The notes under the pieces were generated by a model. It worked only from the letters and a program-made list of their open reading frames with translations. It was not told where the DNA came from and did no database searches. From NCBI GenBank assembly GCA_044508835.1, contig JBIQHD010000026.1, forward strand, positions 1 to 64,000: a stretch of DNA of 64,000 nucleotides, written 5' to 3'. A program made the position numbers and the translations under genes. This DNA is from JAKFDI01 sp044508835 (lineage in GTDB: Bacteria > Pseudomonadota > Gammaproteobacteria > Burkholderiales > Burkholderiaceae_C). Position 1 is the stretch's first letter, and each line of letters opens with the position of its first letter. Shown here piece after piece: positions 19,009 to 27,608 of this stretch.

Positions 19009-20025
19009 TCAGGGCTTGGGAATGCCGACGCTGTCTGGCGACACCTTGGCCTTGCCCGCGGCCTGCTGCGTCCAGGCGTACGACTGGATCGCCGGGAACA
19101 CGGCCTTCTGCGCCTCGTCGCCGTGCATCGGCGCGAACAGGGCGCCGCGGCTCTGCGCGTACTTCTTCAGCGCGGCGTTGTTCTTCATGTCGACCCACAG
19201 CTTGTCGAGCGTCTGCGTCACTTCCGCCGGCACGCCCTTGGGCACGAAGATGCCGAAGTAGTTGATCGGGTCGGTGAAGCCGGGAATGAACTGCGACAGC
19301 GGCGGGATGGTGCCGTAGCCCTCGATCTCGAGCGGCTTGTCGCCCACCACCGCCAGCGGGCGGATCTTCTTGGCGCGGATCATGTCGGTCTGCTCGGCGG
19401 CGAGCTGCGTCGTCACCTGCGTCTCGCCCGACAGCGTGGACACCACGGCCGGGTTGCCGCCGTCGTAGGTGACGTGCTTGTAGGTGATGCCGGCCGCGCG
19501 CGCGATCGACTCGATGGCCGAATGCCCGCTCGAGTTGACGCCGGCCGTCGCCACCGAGATCTGCCCCGGCTTGGCCTTCATGGCGGCGAGCAGGTCGGGC
19601 ATCGTCTTGTACGGCGTGTCGGCGTTGACGCCCACCACCGCGATGTGCGCCACGTTGAGGTACAGGTTCCAGTCGGTGATCGAGGTGTCGAGCATGCCCA
19701 GCACCTTGTAGGTGCCCAGGTCCTTGGCGGCGCCGGCCGTCCAGGTGTAGCCGTCGGCCTTGGCCTGCGTCGCGTTGCGCGTGCCCACCGAGCCCGAGGC
19801 GCCCGGCTGGTTCATCACCACCACGGTCTGGCCCAGGGCCTTCTCGATCTCGGCGGCGGTGATGCGCGTCACCTGGTCGGTGGACCCGCCGGCGGCCCAG
19901 GGCACGATCAGCGTGATCGGGTGGTCGGGCTTCCATTGCGCGAGGGCGCTGCCGGCGGCCACGGCGAGAGCGACCGCGAGGAGGGGGCGGGCGAGGGGCC
20001 GGGTCAGCGAAGGGGTCTGCTTCAT
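19009..20025 (-). CDS. Bug-family tripartite tricarboxylate transporter receptor (TctC-like)
   Basis: Periplasmic solute receptor of 338 residues. ATG 20025 follows a GGAGA ribosome site and gives a clean signal peptide (hydrophobic LLAVALAVAAGSALA, cleavage after ALA-Q). The mature protein shows Bug-family features: HPITLIVPWAAGGSTDQVTR, the QPGASGSVGT loop, ADGYTW and KKIRPLAVVGDKP. It is upstream of tctB-tctA on the same strand, making the usual receptor-small-large set. The promoter region holds a perfect CGTTAATTAACG palindrome 57 bp upstream, and the TetR gene precedes it. Confidence 0.93.
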   Translation of the reverse strand: MKQTPSLTRPLARPLLAVALAVAAGSALAQWKPDHPITLIVPWAAGGSTDQVTRITAAEIEKALGQTVVVMNQPGASGSVGTRNATQAKADGYTWTAGAAKDLGTYKVLGMLDTSITDWNLYLNVAHIAVVGVNADTPYKTMPDLLAAMKAKPGQISVATAGVNSSGHSAIESIARAAGITYKHVTYDGGNPAVVSTLSGETQVTTQLAAEQTDMIRAKKIRPLAVVGDKPLEIEGYGTIPPLSQFIPGFTDPINYFGIFVPKGVPAEVTQTLDKLWVDMKNNAALKKYAQSRGALFAPMHGDEAQKAVFPAIQSYAWTQQAAGKAKVSPDSVGIPKP

Positions 20026-20081
20026 CGAGGTGTCTCCGGTGGGGCTTGTGGGGATCCGTCGCCGGCGCCGCATGGCGGCAC

Positions 20082-20093
20082 CGTTAATTAACG
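20082..20093. promoter_or_regulatory. TTAATTAA-centred palindrome upstream of the receptor gene
   Basis: CGTTAATTAACG is a perfect 12-bp palindrome located 57 bp before the TctC-like start. The same core occurs upstream of the neighbouring TetR gene (20817-20830) in otherwise AT-poor DNA, so both are probable TetR operators. Confidence 0.6.
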
Positions 20094-20146
20094 AATCGGG
20101 GAATTGTTGGGCGATCGGCGGCGGGCTGTCAACGGCTTGCGCCCGC

Positions 20147-20797
20147 TCAATCCCTCAGGACATACCCGAGCACCACCTCGGTCATGTGCGACAGCCTCTC
20201 GCTGCGCGCCTTGGGCGACATGAGGTTGCGCCCGAAGATCGCCGACAGCGTGTGCTTGTTCGAGACGTAGAAGTACGCGAGCCCCGCGATGGAGATGTAG
20301 AGCTGCACCGGGTCGATGCCGCCGCGGAACACGCCGCTGGCGCGCCCGCGCTCGAGGATGCCGGCCAGCGTCTGCACCAGCGGCGAGTTCAGCTCGCGGA
20401 TGTGCGGCAGGCCGGCGATGTGCTTCGCGCAGTGCAGGTTCTCGCTGTTGAGCAGCGTCAGGAACTCGGGGTGCTCGAGGTAGTAGTTCCAGGTGAACTC
20501 GACCAGCCGGCGCACCGCGTCCGCGGGCTCCATGTCGGTCAGGTGCAGCCGCTTCTCGGCTTCGCGGATCTGGCGGTAGGTTTCTTCCAGCACCGCGAGG
20601 AACAGGCCTTCCTTGCTCTCGAAGTAGTAGTAGACGAGCCGCTTGTTCACGCCCGCGCGCTCGCCGATGCCGTCGATGCGCGCGCCGCCGAGGCCGCGCT
20701 CGGAGAACTCCGCCGTGGCGGCCTGCAGGATCGCCCGCCGGGTGCGCTCGGCATCGCGCGTGCGCAGTTCCGCCGCGCTGGAAGCATTCGTCGTCAT
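20147..20797 (-). CDS. TetR/AcrR-family transcriptional regulator
   Basis: A 216-residue repressor-type protein. The N-terminal helix-turn-helix is typical: RRAILQAATAEFSERGLGG, then RIDGIGERAGVNKRLVYYYF. A long helical ligand and dimerisation domain follows. ATG 20797 (MTTNASSAAEL) is chosen since the frame upstream runs through the divergent promoter. It lies 94 bp from the divergent ThDP enzyme gene and 121 bp before the receptor gene, with a TTAATTAA dyad in each gap. This suggests autoregulation plus control of both neighbouring units; the ligand is probably the transported acid or a product. Confidence 0.9.
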   Translation of the reverse strand: MTTNASSAAELRTRDAERTRRAILQAATAEFSERGLGGARIDGIGERAGVNKRLVYYYFESKEGLFLAVLEETYRQIREAEKRLHLTDMEPADAVRRLVEFTWNYYLEHPEFLTLLNSENLHCAKHIAGLPHIRELNSPLVQTLAGILERGRASGVFRGGIDPVQLYISIAGLAYFYVSNKHTLSAIFGRNLMSPKARSERLSHMTEVVLGYVLRD

Positions 20798-20816
20798 GTC
20801 GGGATAATTCACCAAG

Positions 20817-20830
20817 CAGTTAATTAAGTC
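20817..20830. promoter_or_regulatory. TTAATTAA-centred imperfect dyad in the tetR/ThDP-enzyme gap
   Basis: CAGTTAATTAAGTC has the same 8-bp core as the palindrome at 20082-20093. It sits 20 bp upstream of the TetR start and 62 bp upstream of the ThDP-enzyme start, suiting control of both promoters. Confidence 0.55.
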
Positions 20831-20891
20831 ATCCGGTGCAACCCTTGCGGCAGCGGCCATCGGACGGGCCGGCGCGCTACATTGCGCACCC

Positions 20892-22619
20892 ATGACCGCA
20901 TCCACCGCATCCTCCTCGACGAACCCTTCCGCGCGCCTGGCCGGCCACGCGCTGGTCGAAGCACTCATCGCCCAAGGGGTCGACACCGCCTTCGGCGTGC
21001 CGGGCGAAAGCTACCTCGCCGTGCTCGACGGTTTCTACCAGCACCGCGAGCGCATCCGCTTCATCGCCTGCCGGCAGGAAGGCGGCGCCGCCTTCATGGC
21101 CGAGGCGCAGGGCAAGCTGACGGGGCGCCCCGGCGTGTGCCTGGTCACGCGCGGCCCCGGCGCCACCAACGCCAGCATCGGCGTGCACACCGCCTTCCAG
21201 GACAGCACGCCGATGGTGCTCCTCATCGGCCAGGTGGCCAGCGACCAGCGCGACCGCGAGGCCTTCCAGGAGGTCGACTTCCGCCAGATGTTCGGCCCCG
21301 GCACGCTGGGCATGGCCAAGTGGGTGGGCGAGGTGCACGACGCCGACCGCATCCCCGAGTACGTGTCGCGCGCCTTCCACACGGCGATGCAGGGCCGCCC
21401 CGGCCCGGTGGTGCTGGTGCTGCCCGAAGACATGCTCACGCGCCCGACGGCGGCGCCCGTGCTACCGCGCGTGGAACCCGTGTTCGCCTGGCCCGCGCCA
21501 GGCGCGCTGCGCGAGGTGCGCTCCCTGCTGCTCGATGCGAAACGGCCCTTCGTCATCGCCGGCGGAAGCGGCTGGGACGCCGCGGCCTGCGAGGCGCTGC
21601 AGCGCTTCGCCGAGGGCTGGCAACTGCCGGTGGGCTGCGCCTTCCGCTTCCAGGACCTGTTCGACAACCGCCATGCCCACTATGCGGGCGACGTCGGCAT
21701 CGGCATCAACCCGAAGCTGGCCGCGCGCATCGCGCAGGCCGACCTCGTGCTCGCCATCGGTGCGCGCCTGGGCGAGATGACGACCGGCGGCTACACGCTG
21801 CTGAAGGCGCCGCGGCCGGCGCAGAAGCTGATCCACGTCCACGCCGGCGCCGAGGAGCTGGGGCGCGTGTACGCCGCCGACCTGATGCTGCAGTCGTCGA
21901 TGGCCTGCGCCGCCAAGGCGCTGGAGACGCTGGCGCCGCCGGCCGCGCTGCCGTGGCGGGACTGGACGGCCGCCGCCCACGCCGACTACGAGGCCAACCT
22001 CGAGGCGCCGCCCGTCGAGCCGCTGGACCTGGCGGTGGTGGTCAAGACCATCCAGCGCCTGGCGCCGGTCGACACCGTCTACACCAACGGCGCGGGCAAC
22101 TACGCCGGCTGGCTGCACCGCTACTGCCGCCACCACGGCCTGCAGCACCACGGCCGCACGCAGCTCGCGCCGACCTCGGGCGCCATGGGCTACGGCGTGC
22201 CCGCGGCGGTGGCGGCCGCGCTGCTGTATCCCGCGCGCACCGTCGTCAACATCGCCGGCGACGGCGACTTCCTGATGACCGGCCAGGAGCTCGCCACCGC
22301 CACCGCCCACGGCGCCCGCCGGCTCGTCAGCGTGGTCGTCGACAACGGCAGCTACGGCACCATCCGCATGCACCAGGAGCGCGAGTTTCCCGCCCGCGTG
22401 AGCGGCAGCGAGCTCGGCAATCCCGACTTCGCGGCGCTCGCCCGGGCCTACGGCTGGCGCGCCGAGACCCTCGACCGCACCGGGCAGTTCGAGCCCGCCT
22501 TCGCCGCCGCGCTGGCCGCCGGCACGCCGACGCTGCTGCACCTGAAGCTCGATGCGGACGTGATCACGAGCCGCACGACGCTGGAGGCGATCCGGCAGGC
22601 GGCGCTGGCGCGGCGCTGA
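20892..22619 (+). CDS. Acetolactate-synthase-like thiamine-diphosphate enzyme
   Basis: A 575-residue ThDP enzyme with the three-domain order of acetolactate synthase large subunits. The catalytic glutamate is in CRQEGGAAFMAEA (E63). A central domain contains GGSGWDAAACEAL. The C-terminal ThDP/metal motif runs GDGDFLMTGQE (from residue 456) to DNGSYG. Members ligate or decarboxylate 2-keto acids. The lack of an adjacent small (ACT) subunit and the catabolic setting argue against the biosynthetic ilvB; it more likely acts on a keto acid from the pathway. It is divergent from the TetR gene and likely under its control. Confidence 0.9.
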   Translation: MTASTASSSTNPSARLAGHALVEALIAQGVDTAFGVPGESYLAVLDGFYQHRERIRFIACRQEGGAAFMAEAQGKLTGRPGVCLVTRGPGATNASIGVHTAFQDSTPMVLLIGQVASDQRDREAFQEVDFRQMFGPGTLGMAKWVGEVHDADRIPEYVSRAFHTAMQGRPGPVVLVLPEDMLTRPTAAPVLPRVEPVFAWPAPGALREVRSLLLDAKRPFVIAGGSGWDAAACEALQRFAEGWQLPVGCAFRFQDLFDNRHAHYAGDVGIGINPKLAARIAQADLVLAIGARLGEMTTGGYTLLKAPRPAQKLIHVHAGAEELGRVYAADLMLQSSMACAAKALETLAPPAALPWRDWTAAAHADYEANLEAPPVEPLDLAVVVKTIQRLAPVDTVYTNGAGNYAGWLHRYCRHHGLQHHGRTQLAPTSGAMGYGVPAAVAAALLYPARTVVNIAGDGDFLMTGQELATATAHGARRLVSVVVDNGSYGTIRMHQEREFPARVSGSELGNPDFAALARAYGWRAETLDRTGQFEPAFAAALAAGTPTLLHLKLDADVITSRTTLEAIRQAALARR

Positions 22620-22638
22620 AGGCGCGGCGGGCGGGGCG

Positions 22639-23799
22639 TCAGGCCTCGTCTTTCCAGGCGCCGAGCTTGTCCAGCGTCGCCGCCCGCCGCCCCAGCCACC
22701 ACCCGAAGGCCGGCGCCCAGCCGGCATAGCGGTCCCTCGCGGGCGCGTCGGCGGCGAGCGCGGTCTGCGCGCGTGCCGGCCAGTTCGGGTCGGACAGCGC
22801 CTCGCGGCCGATGGCGACCAGGTCGGCCTGGCCACGCTGCAGCACCTGCTCGGCCTGGCGCGGGTCGACGATGAGGCCGACGGCCATGGTCCGGACGTCC
22901 ACGGCCTCGCGCAGCCGCTGCGCGAAGCCGGCCTGGAAGCCGTAGCCGCGCGGCACGATGGAGGCGCTGGGCGAGGTGGCGATGCCGCCGGACGAACAGT
23001 CGATCACGTCCACGCCCAGCGCGTGCAGCTCGCGCGCGAAGGCGATGCTGTCGTCGATGGACCAGCCGTTCTCCACGCCGTCCACCGACGAAATGCGCAC
23101 GAACAGCGGCTTCGAGGCCGGCCACGCCTCGCGCACCGCGCGCACCACTTCGAGCGGCAGGCGCATGCGGGCGGCGCGGCCGCCGCCGTAGGCGTCCTGC
23201 CGGTGGTTGGACAGCGGCGACAGGAACGAGTGCAGCAGGTAGCCGTGCGCGCAGTGCAGCTCCAGCACGTCGAAGCCGGCCCGCGCGGCGCGCTGCGCGG
23301 CGGTGCGGAAGTCGTCGATCAGCGCGGCGATGTCGTCGAGGGACATCGCCTTCGGCACCAGCCAGCCGGCGTCCACCGGCTCGGCGCTCGGCGCCACGAT
23401 CGGCCAGGCGTGCTCGCCGCGCGCGAAGTCGGCTTCGCCCAGCGGGCCGTTGCCGTGCCACGGCCGCTGCATGCTGGCCTTGCGCCCGGCGTGCGCGAGC
23501 TGGATGCCGGCCGCGGCGCCGTGCCGCTTCAGGAAGGCCGCGACGCGCGCCAGGGGCTCGACCTGCGCGTCGTTCCACAGGCCCAGGTCGCCGTGCGAGA
23601 TGCGGCCCTGCGGCTGCACGGCGGTCGCCTCCGCGATGACGAGGCCCGCCCCGCCGAGCGCGAAGCGGCCGAGGTGGACGAGGTGGAACTCGTCGGCCAT
23701 GCCGTCGGTGGCGGCGTAGGTGCACATCGGCGAGACGACGACGCGGTTCTTCAGCGTGAGCCCGCTCACGGCGAGCGGCTGGAACAGGGCAGGGGACAC
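22639..23799 (-). CDS. NADH:flavin oxidoreductase of the Old Yellow Enzyme family (YqjM-like)
   Basis: An FMN ene-reductase of 386 residues that reduces activated C=C bonds with NAD(P)H. Signatures: LKNRVVVSPMCTYAATDG near residue 17, GIQLAHAGRKAS, the barrel segment FDVLELHCAHGYLLHSFLSP, and the FMN-phosphate region with VAIGREALSDPNWP. The start is GTG at 23799 preceded by AAGGAG. The Cys in PMCTY and the HAGRK motif place it with the YqjM class. It is convergent with the ThDP enzyme gene and divergent from the RraA-like gene. Substrate unknown. Confidence 0.92.
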   Translation of the reverse strand: MSPALFQPLAVSGLTLKNRVVVSPMCTYAATDGMADEFHLVHLGRFALGGAGLVIAEATAVQPQGRISHGDLGLWNDAQVEPLARVAAFLKRHGAAAGIQLAHAGRKASMQRPWHGNGPLGEADFARGEHAWPIVAPSAEPVDAGWLVPKAMSLDDIAALIDDFRTAAQRAARAGFDVLELHCAHGYLLHSFLSPLSNHRQDAYGGGRAARMRLPLEVVRAVREAWPASKPLFVRISSVDGVENGWSIDDSIAFARELHALGVDVIDCSSGGIATSPSASIVPRGYGFQAGFAQRLREAVDVRTMAVGLIVDPRQAEQVLQRGQADLVAIGREALSDPNWPARAQTALAADAPARDRYAGWAPAFGWWLGRRAATLDKLGAWKDEA

Positions 23800-23890
23800 G
23801 GCGGCTCCTTCGGGTGGCGGGGGAGTTTAGAGTCGCGTTCGCCGCGGCCTGCGCGGCAGCGCCTCCACCCTTCGACGAGACCCTTCGCGC

Positions 23891-24385
23891 ATGAACCACC
23901 CGCCTGCCACCTGCGACCTGTGCGACGCCCACAAGGGCGACACCTCCGGCGCCTTCCGCGTGCTGCCGCCCGCGTTCACCGCGTACGGCGCTCGCGCGGC
24001 GTTCGCCGGCCTCGTGAGCACGGTGAAATGCTTCGAGGACAACTCGCTCGTGAAGGCCGCGCTCGACGAGCCCGGCGAGGGCCGCGTGCTGGTGGTCGAC
24101 GGCGGCGGCTCGCTGCGCCGCGCGCTGGTCGGCGGCAACCTGGCCGCGGCGGCGGCGAGGAACGGCTGGGCCGGCGTGGTGGTCGACGGCTGCGTGCGCG
24201 ACGTGGCCGAGCTCGCGGCCTGCGACGTGGGCATCCGCGCCCTCGCGCTGATGCCGCTGCCCACCGACAAGCGCAACACCGGCCAGCGCGACGTGGCGGT
24301 GCAGGTCCAGGGCGTGTGGGTGCACCCGGGCGAGTGGCTGTGCGCCGATGCCGACGGCATGGTGGTCATGCCGGTACCGGCGTGA
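23891..24385 (+). CDS. RraA-like protein (RNase E inhibitor / 4-hydroxy-4-methyl-2-oxoglutarate aldolase fold)
   Basis: A 164-residue protein of the RraA fold. It keeps the core GGNLAAAAARNGWAGVVVDG followed by CVRDVAELAACDVGI, whose Arg-Asp pair binds metal and substrate in the class II HMG/CHA aldolases. Length is that of RraA itself (~160) rather than the ~230 of dedicated aldolases. Genes of this type in Burkholderiales are annotated either as RNase E regulator RraA or as HMG aldolase; the sequence does not decide. It has its own short leader and is followed by a hairpin. Confidence 0.88.
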   Translation: MNHPPATCDLCDAHKGDTSGAFRVLPPAFTAYGARAAFAGLVSTVKCFEDNSLVKAALDEPGEGRVLVVDGGGSLRRALVGGNLAAAAARNGWAGVVVDGCVRDVAELAACDVGIRALALMPLPTDKRNTGQRDVAVQVQGVWVHPGEWLCADADGMVVMPVPA

Positions 24386-24433
24386 ACCCGGGCCGTCATG
24401 CGTAGTTCCGCGTAGGCGGCGCGCCTTCGCGCC

Positions 24434-24467
24434 CCGGGCATTCCCGGTTCCGCCGGGGCATGCCCGG
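24434..24467 (+). terminator. Hairpin downstream of the RraA-like gene
   Basis: CCGGGCAT (24434-24441) and ATGCCCGG (24460-24467) form a perfect 8-bp stem around an 18-nt loop, 49 bp after the stop codon. There is no T tract, so termination would be weak or Rho-assisted; it could also belong to the leader of the receptor gene at 24552. Confidence 0.4.
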
Positions 24468-24551
24468 CTGCTACCTTGTCCCCACTGATTCGCCGTGCGC
24501 CCGCGAGGCGGCCTCGCGGCGTGTGTCATACGAACCACTGGAGACTCGAGC

Positions 24552-25511
24552 ATGAAAAAGGCATTGATCGGATTGCTGGCCGGCCTGGCCTTCGCCCTGG
24601 CCGGGCCGGCGTCGGCGCAGACCACCACCCGGCTGTCCATCGGCACCGGCGGCACCGGCGGCGTCTACTACCCGATGGGCGGCGGCATGGCCGCGGTGCT
24701 CTCCAAGCACGTGCCCGGCTGGGAAGCCACCGCCGAGGTGACGGGCGCCTCGGTCGCCAACCTCCAGCTCATCGGCCAGGGCAAGCAGGATTTCGGCTTC
24801 ACCATGGCCGATTCGGCCTGGGACGCCACCAAGGGCCTGGGCAAGTTCAAGGGCCGCGAGGTCGATGCGCGCACGCTGATGGTGCTGTACCCGAACAAGA
24901 TGCACGTCGTCACCGTCGAGGGCAACGGCGTCAACTCGGTGGCCGACTTCAAGGGCAAGCGCATCTCCACCGGCGAGCCCAACAGCGGCACCGAGGTGAT
25001 GTCGCTGCGCCTGCTCGAGGCGGCCGGCATCGTCAAGGACGTCGAGCGCGAGCGCCTGTCGGTGGCCGAGGGCGTGAACGCCATGAAGGACCGCAAGATC
25101 GACGGCCTGATCTGGGTCGGCGGCCTGCCGACCGCCGCCATCACCGACCTCGCGGCCACGCCCGGCCTCACGGTCAAGCTGCTCGACCATGCGCAGTACG
25201 CGGAGGCGATGAACCAGAAGTGGGGCCCGCTCTACGTCAAGGGCACCATCCCGGCCGGCTCGTACAAGGGCCAGGACAAGGCGGTCGCCAACATCGACGT
25301 GTGGAACCTGCTGGTGGCCGACAAGAAGATGAGCGACCAGCAGGCCTACACCATCGTCAAGACGCTGATGGAGCACAAGGACGAGCTGGTGGCCGTGCAC
25401 CGCGAGGCGCAGAACATCACGCTCGAGGCGCAGGCCGGTTCCTCGCCGATCCCGATGCATCCCGGTGCCCGCAAGTACTGGGAAGAGCGTGGCGTGAAGT
25501 TCAGCAACTAA
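24552..25511 (+). CDS. TAXI-family TRAP transporter solute receptor
   Basis: Periplasmic receptor of 319 residues for a TRAP transporter of the TAXI type. ATG 24552 gives a short signal peptide (KKALIGLLAGLAFALAGPA, cut near ASA-Q). The mature chain begins with the family pattern LSIGTGGTGGVYYPMGGG and continues with KRISTGEPNSGTEVMSLRLL and the C-terminal HPGARKYWEERG. The cognate fused permease follows at 25622 after a 110-bp gap occupied by one copy of the hairpin repeat. Cargo is probably a small carboxylate or amino acid such as glutamate, but this is not readable from sequence. Confidence 0.93.
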   Translation: MKKALIGLLAGLAFALAGPASAQTTTRLSIGTGGTGGVYYPMGGGMAAVLSKHVPGWEATAEVTGASVANLQLIGQGKQDFGFTMADSAWDATKGLGKFKGREVDARTLMVLYPNKMHVVTVEGNGVNSVADFKGKRISTGEPNSGTEVMSLRLLEAAGIVKDVERERLSVAEGVNAMKDRKIDGLIWVGGLPTAAITDLAATPGLTVKLLDHAQYAEAMNQKWGPLYVKGTIPAGSYKGQDKAVANIDVWNLLVADKKMSDQQAYTIVKTLMEHKDELVAVHREAQNITLEAQAGSSPIPMHPGARKYWEERGVKFSN

Positions 25512-25513
25512 GC

Positions 25514-25586
25514 CCACCCCCCTGCGCGCTTCGCACGTGCGACACCGGCGGACCGGCAAAGCCGGGTCCGCGGTGTCCGCTTGATC
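25514..25586 (+). repeat. ~85-bp intergenic hairpin element, copy B
   Basis: Same order of blocks as copy A, ending CTTGAT, with arms GCGGACCGGC and GCCGGGTCCGC around AAA. It lies between the TRAP receptor and permease genes, so it may reduce transcription into the permease. Confidence 0.75.
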
Positions 25587-25621
25587 CGTGCCTGGCCTTT
25601 CCACATTCCTGACGACCCTGC

Positions 25622-27601
25622 ATGAGCGTGCCTCCACAAGCTGACGACGCCGTCGCCGACGAGCGGCTGAAGGCCGCCGAGCGCTTCATCGAGGAAGAGG
25701 AGGGCGCCACCAGCCGCTTCGGCGGGCGCCTGGACCTGCTCATCACCGCCTTGCTGGTGGCGATGTCGCTGTTCCACCTGTACGCCGCCGCGTCCATCGT
25801 GCGCACGCAGGTGCTGCGGCCGGTGCACGTGGCCTTCGTGCTGCTGCTGATCTTCCTGATCTTCCCGGCCACCAAGCGGCTGCGCAACCGGCTGATGTGG
25901 TACGACGTGCTGCTCGGCCTGGCCGGCGTGGCGACCATCGCCTACATGCTGATGGGCGGCGACGACTTCTGGGACCGCAGCACCTGGCCCAACGACTGGG
26001 ACGTGGTCTTCGGCGTCGCCTTCGTCGTGCTGGTGCTCGAGGCCTGCCGGCGCACCACGGGCTGGATCATGCCCATCGTGGTGGTGCTGTTCGGCGCCTA
26101 TGCCTTCCTCGGCCCGTGGCTGCCGGGCCAGTGGACGCACCGCGGCTACGACCTGCCCAGCATGGTGGGCGTGATGTACATGTCGCTCGAAGGCATCTTC
26201 GGCACGGCGATCGACGTGTCGGCCACGCTGATCATCCTGTTCACGATCTTCGGCGCGTTCCTGCAGCACTCGGGCGCCGGCAAGTTCTTCCTCGACTTCA
26301 GCTTCGCGCTGCTGGGCGGCAAGCGCTCGGGCGCGGGGCGCACGGTGGTGCTGTCGTCCTTCCTGCTGGGCGGGCCGTCGGGCTCGGGCGTGGCCACCAC
26401 GGTGACCATCGGCACCGTGGCGTGGCCCATGCTGCGCCGCGCCAACTACAACGCCGATGCGGCCGGCGGCCTGCTCGCCGCGGGCGGCCTGGGGGCCATC
26501 ATCTCGCCGCCGGTGCTGGGCGCGGCCGCGTTCCTGATCGCCGAGTTCCTCAAGATCTCGTACCTCGACGTGCTCTTGATGGCGGCGATCCCGACCTGCC
26601 TGTACTACCTGTCGCTGTTCCTGATGGTGGAGCTGGACGCGCGCAAGTTCAGCAGCGGCGCCCCGGCCGCCGAGACGCGCATCGGCGCCACCGCGATGCA
26701 GCTCGCGGCGAAGTTCTGGTTCCACTTCCTGTCGCTGGTGGCCATCGTCGGCTTCATGGTCTACGGCTTCTCGCCGCTGATGTCGGTGTTCTGGGCCACC
26801 GTCGTCGCCTTCGTGGTGAGCTTCTTCACGCGCGAGACGGCGATGTGGCCGCCCAAGCTGATCGCGGCCCTGAAGGACGGCTCCAAGCAGGCTCTCAACG
26901 TGGCCGCCACCTGCGCTGCCGCGGGCGTGATCGTGGGCGTGGTCGGCAAGACGGGCCTCGGGCTGAAGTTCAGCTCCATCGTCATCGACTACGCCGGCGG
27001 CAGCCTGCTGCTCACGGCGGTCTACACCTCGCTGATCGTGTGGATCATCGGCCTGGCGGTGCCGGTGACGGCCAGCTACATCATCTGCGCCGTGATCGCC
27101 GCGCCGGCGCTCACCAAGCTCGGCGTGCCCGACTTCGCCGCGCACATGTTCATCTTCTACTACGCCGTGCTGTCGGAGGTCTCGCCGCCGACGGCGCTGT
27201 CGCCGTTCGCGGCGGCGGCCATCACCGGCGGCGACCCGTACAAGACGACGCTGCAGTCGTGGAAGTACACCCTGCCGGCCTTCCTGCTGCCCTTCGTGTT
27301 CGTGCTCGATCCGGCCGGCGCCGGGCTGCTGCTCAAGCCGCCGGCCGGCGTGTCGTGGGGCGAGGTCGTCTGGATCGCGATCACCGCCTCGGCCGGCATC
27401 GCCGCGCTCGCCTGCGGGGCGCAGAACTGGGCGTTCGTGCGCTGTCGCTGGTGGGAGCGCCTGGCCTTCATCGCCGCCGGGCTGCTGCTGGTCTATCCGC
27501 ACGCCTGGGCCGACATCATCGGCCTGTCGCTGATGGGTCTGGCCCTGCTCACGCAGTGGCTGCGCCGGCCGTCGGCGGCCTTGCGCGCCGGCGGCGCGTA
27601 G
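25622..27601 (+). CDS. TRAP transporter permease, fused small and large subunits
   Basis: A 659-residue membrane protein that fuses the four-helix DctQ-like and twelve-helix DctM-like parts, as is usual for TAXI systems. After a charged ~38-residue cytoplasmic start come helices RLDLLITALLVAMSLFHL and HVAFVLLLIFLIF. The M-domain signatures are GGPSGSGVATTVTIGTVAWP, AAGGLGAIISPPVLGAAAF and SEVSPPTALSPFAAAAITGG. It imports substrate with a sodium gradient using the receptor encoded just upstream. The last ~60 residues form two more hydrophobic helices. Confidence 0.94.
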   Translation: MSVPPQADDAVADERLKAAERFIEEEEGATSRFGGRLDLLITALLVAMSLFHLYAAASIVRTQVLRPVHVAFVLLLIFLIFPATKRLRNRLMWYDVLLGLAGVATIAYMLMGGDDFWDRSTWPNDWDVVFGVAFVVLVLEACRRTTGWIMPIVVVLFGAYAFLGPWLPGQWTHRGYDLPSMVGVMYMSLEGIFGTAIDVSATLIILFTIFGAFLQHSGAGKFFLDFSFALLGGKRSGAGRTVVLSSFLLGGPSGSGVATTVTIGTVAWPMLRRANYNADAAGGLLAAGGLGAIISPPVLGAAAFLIAEFLKISYLDVLLMAAIPTCLYYLSLFLMVELDARKFSSGAPAAETRIGATAMQLAAKFWFHFLSLVAIVGFMVYGFSPLMSVFWATVVAFVVSFFTRETAMWPPKLIAALKDGSKQALNVAATCAAAGVIVGVVGKTGLGLKFSSIVIDYAGGSLLLTAVYTSLIVWIIGLAVPVTASYIICAVIAAPALTKLGVPDFAAHMFIFYYAVLSEVSPPTALSPFAAAAITGGDPYKTTLQSWKYTLPAFLLPFVFVLDPAGAGLLLKPPAGVSWGEVVWIAITASAGIAALACGAQNWAFVRCRWWERLAFIAAGLLLVYPHAWADIIGLSLMGLALLTQWLRRPSAALRAGGA

Positions 27602-27608
27602 CAGGGGC

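Noticed and set aside
20892..22619. Biosynthetic acetolactate synthase ilvB
   Set aside because: No small regulatory subunit or ilvC follows, and the gene is tied to a catabolic TetR locus.
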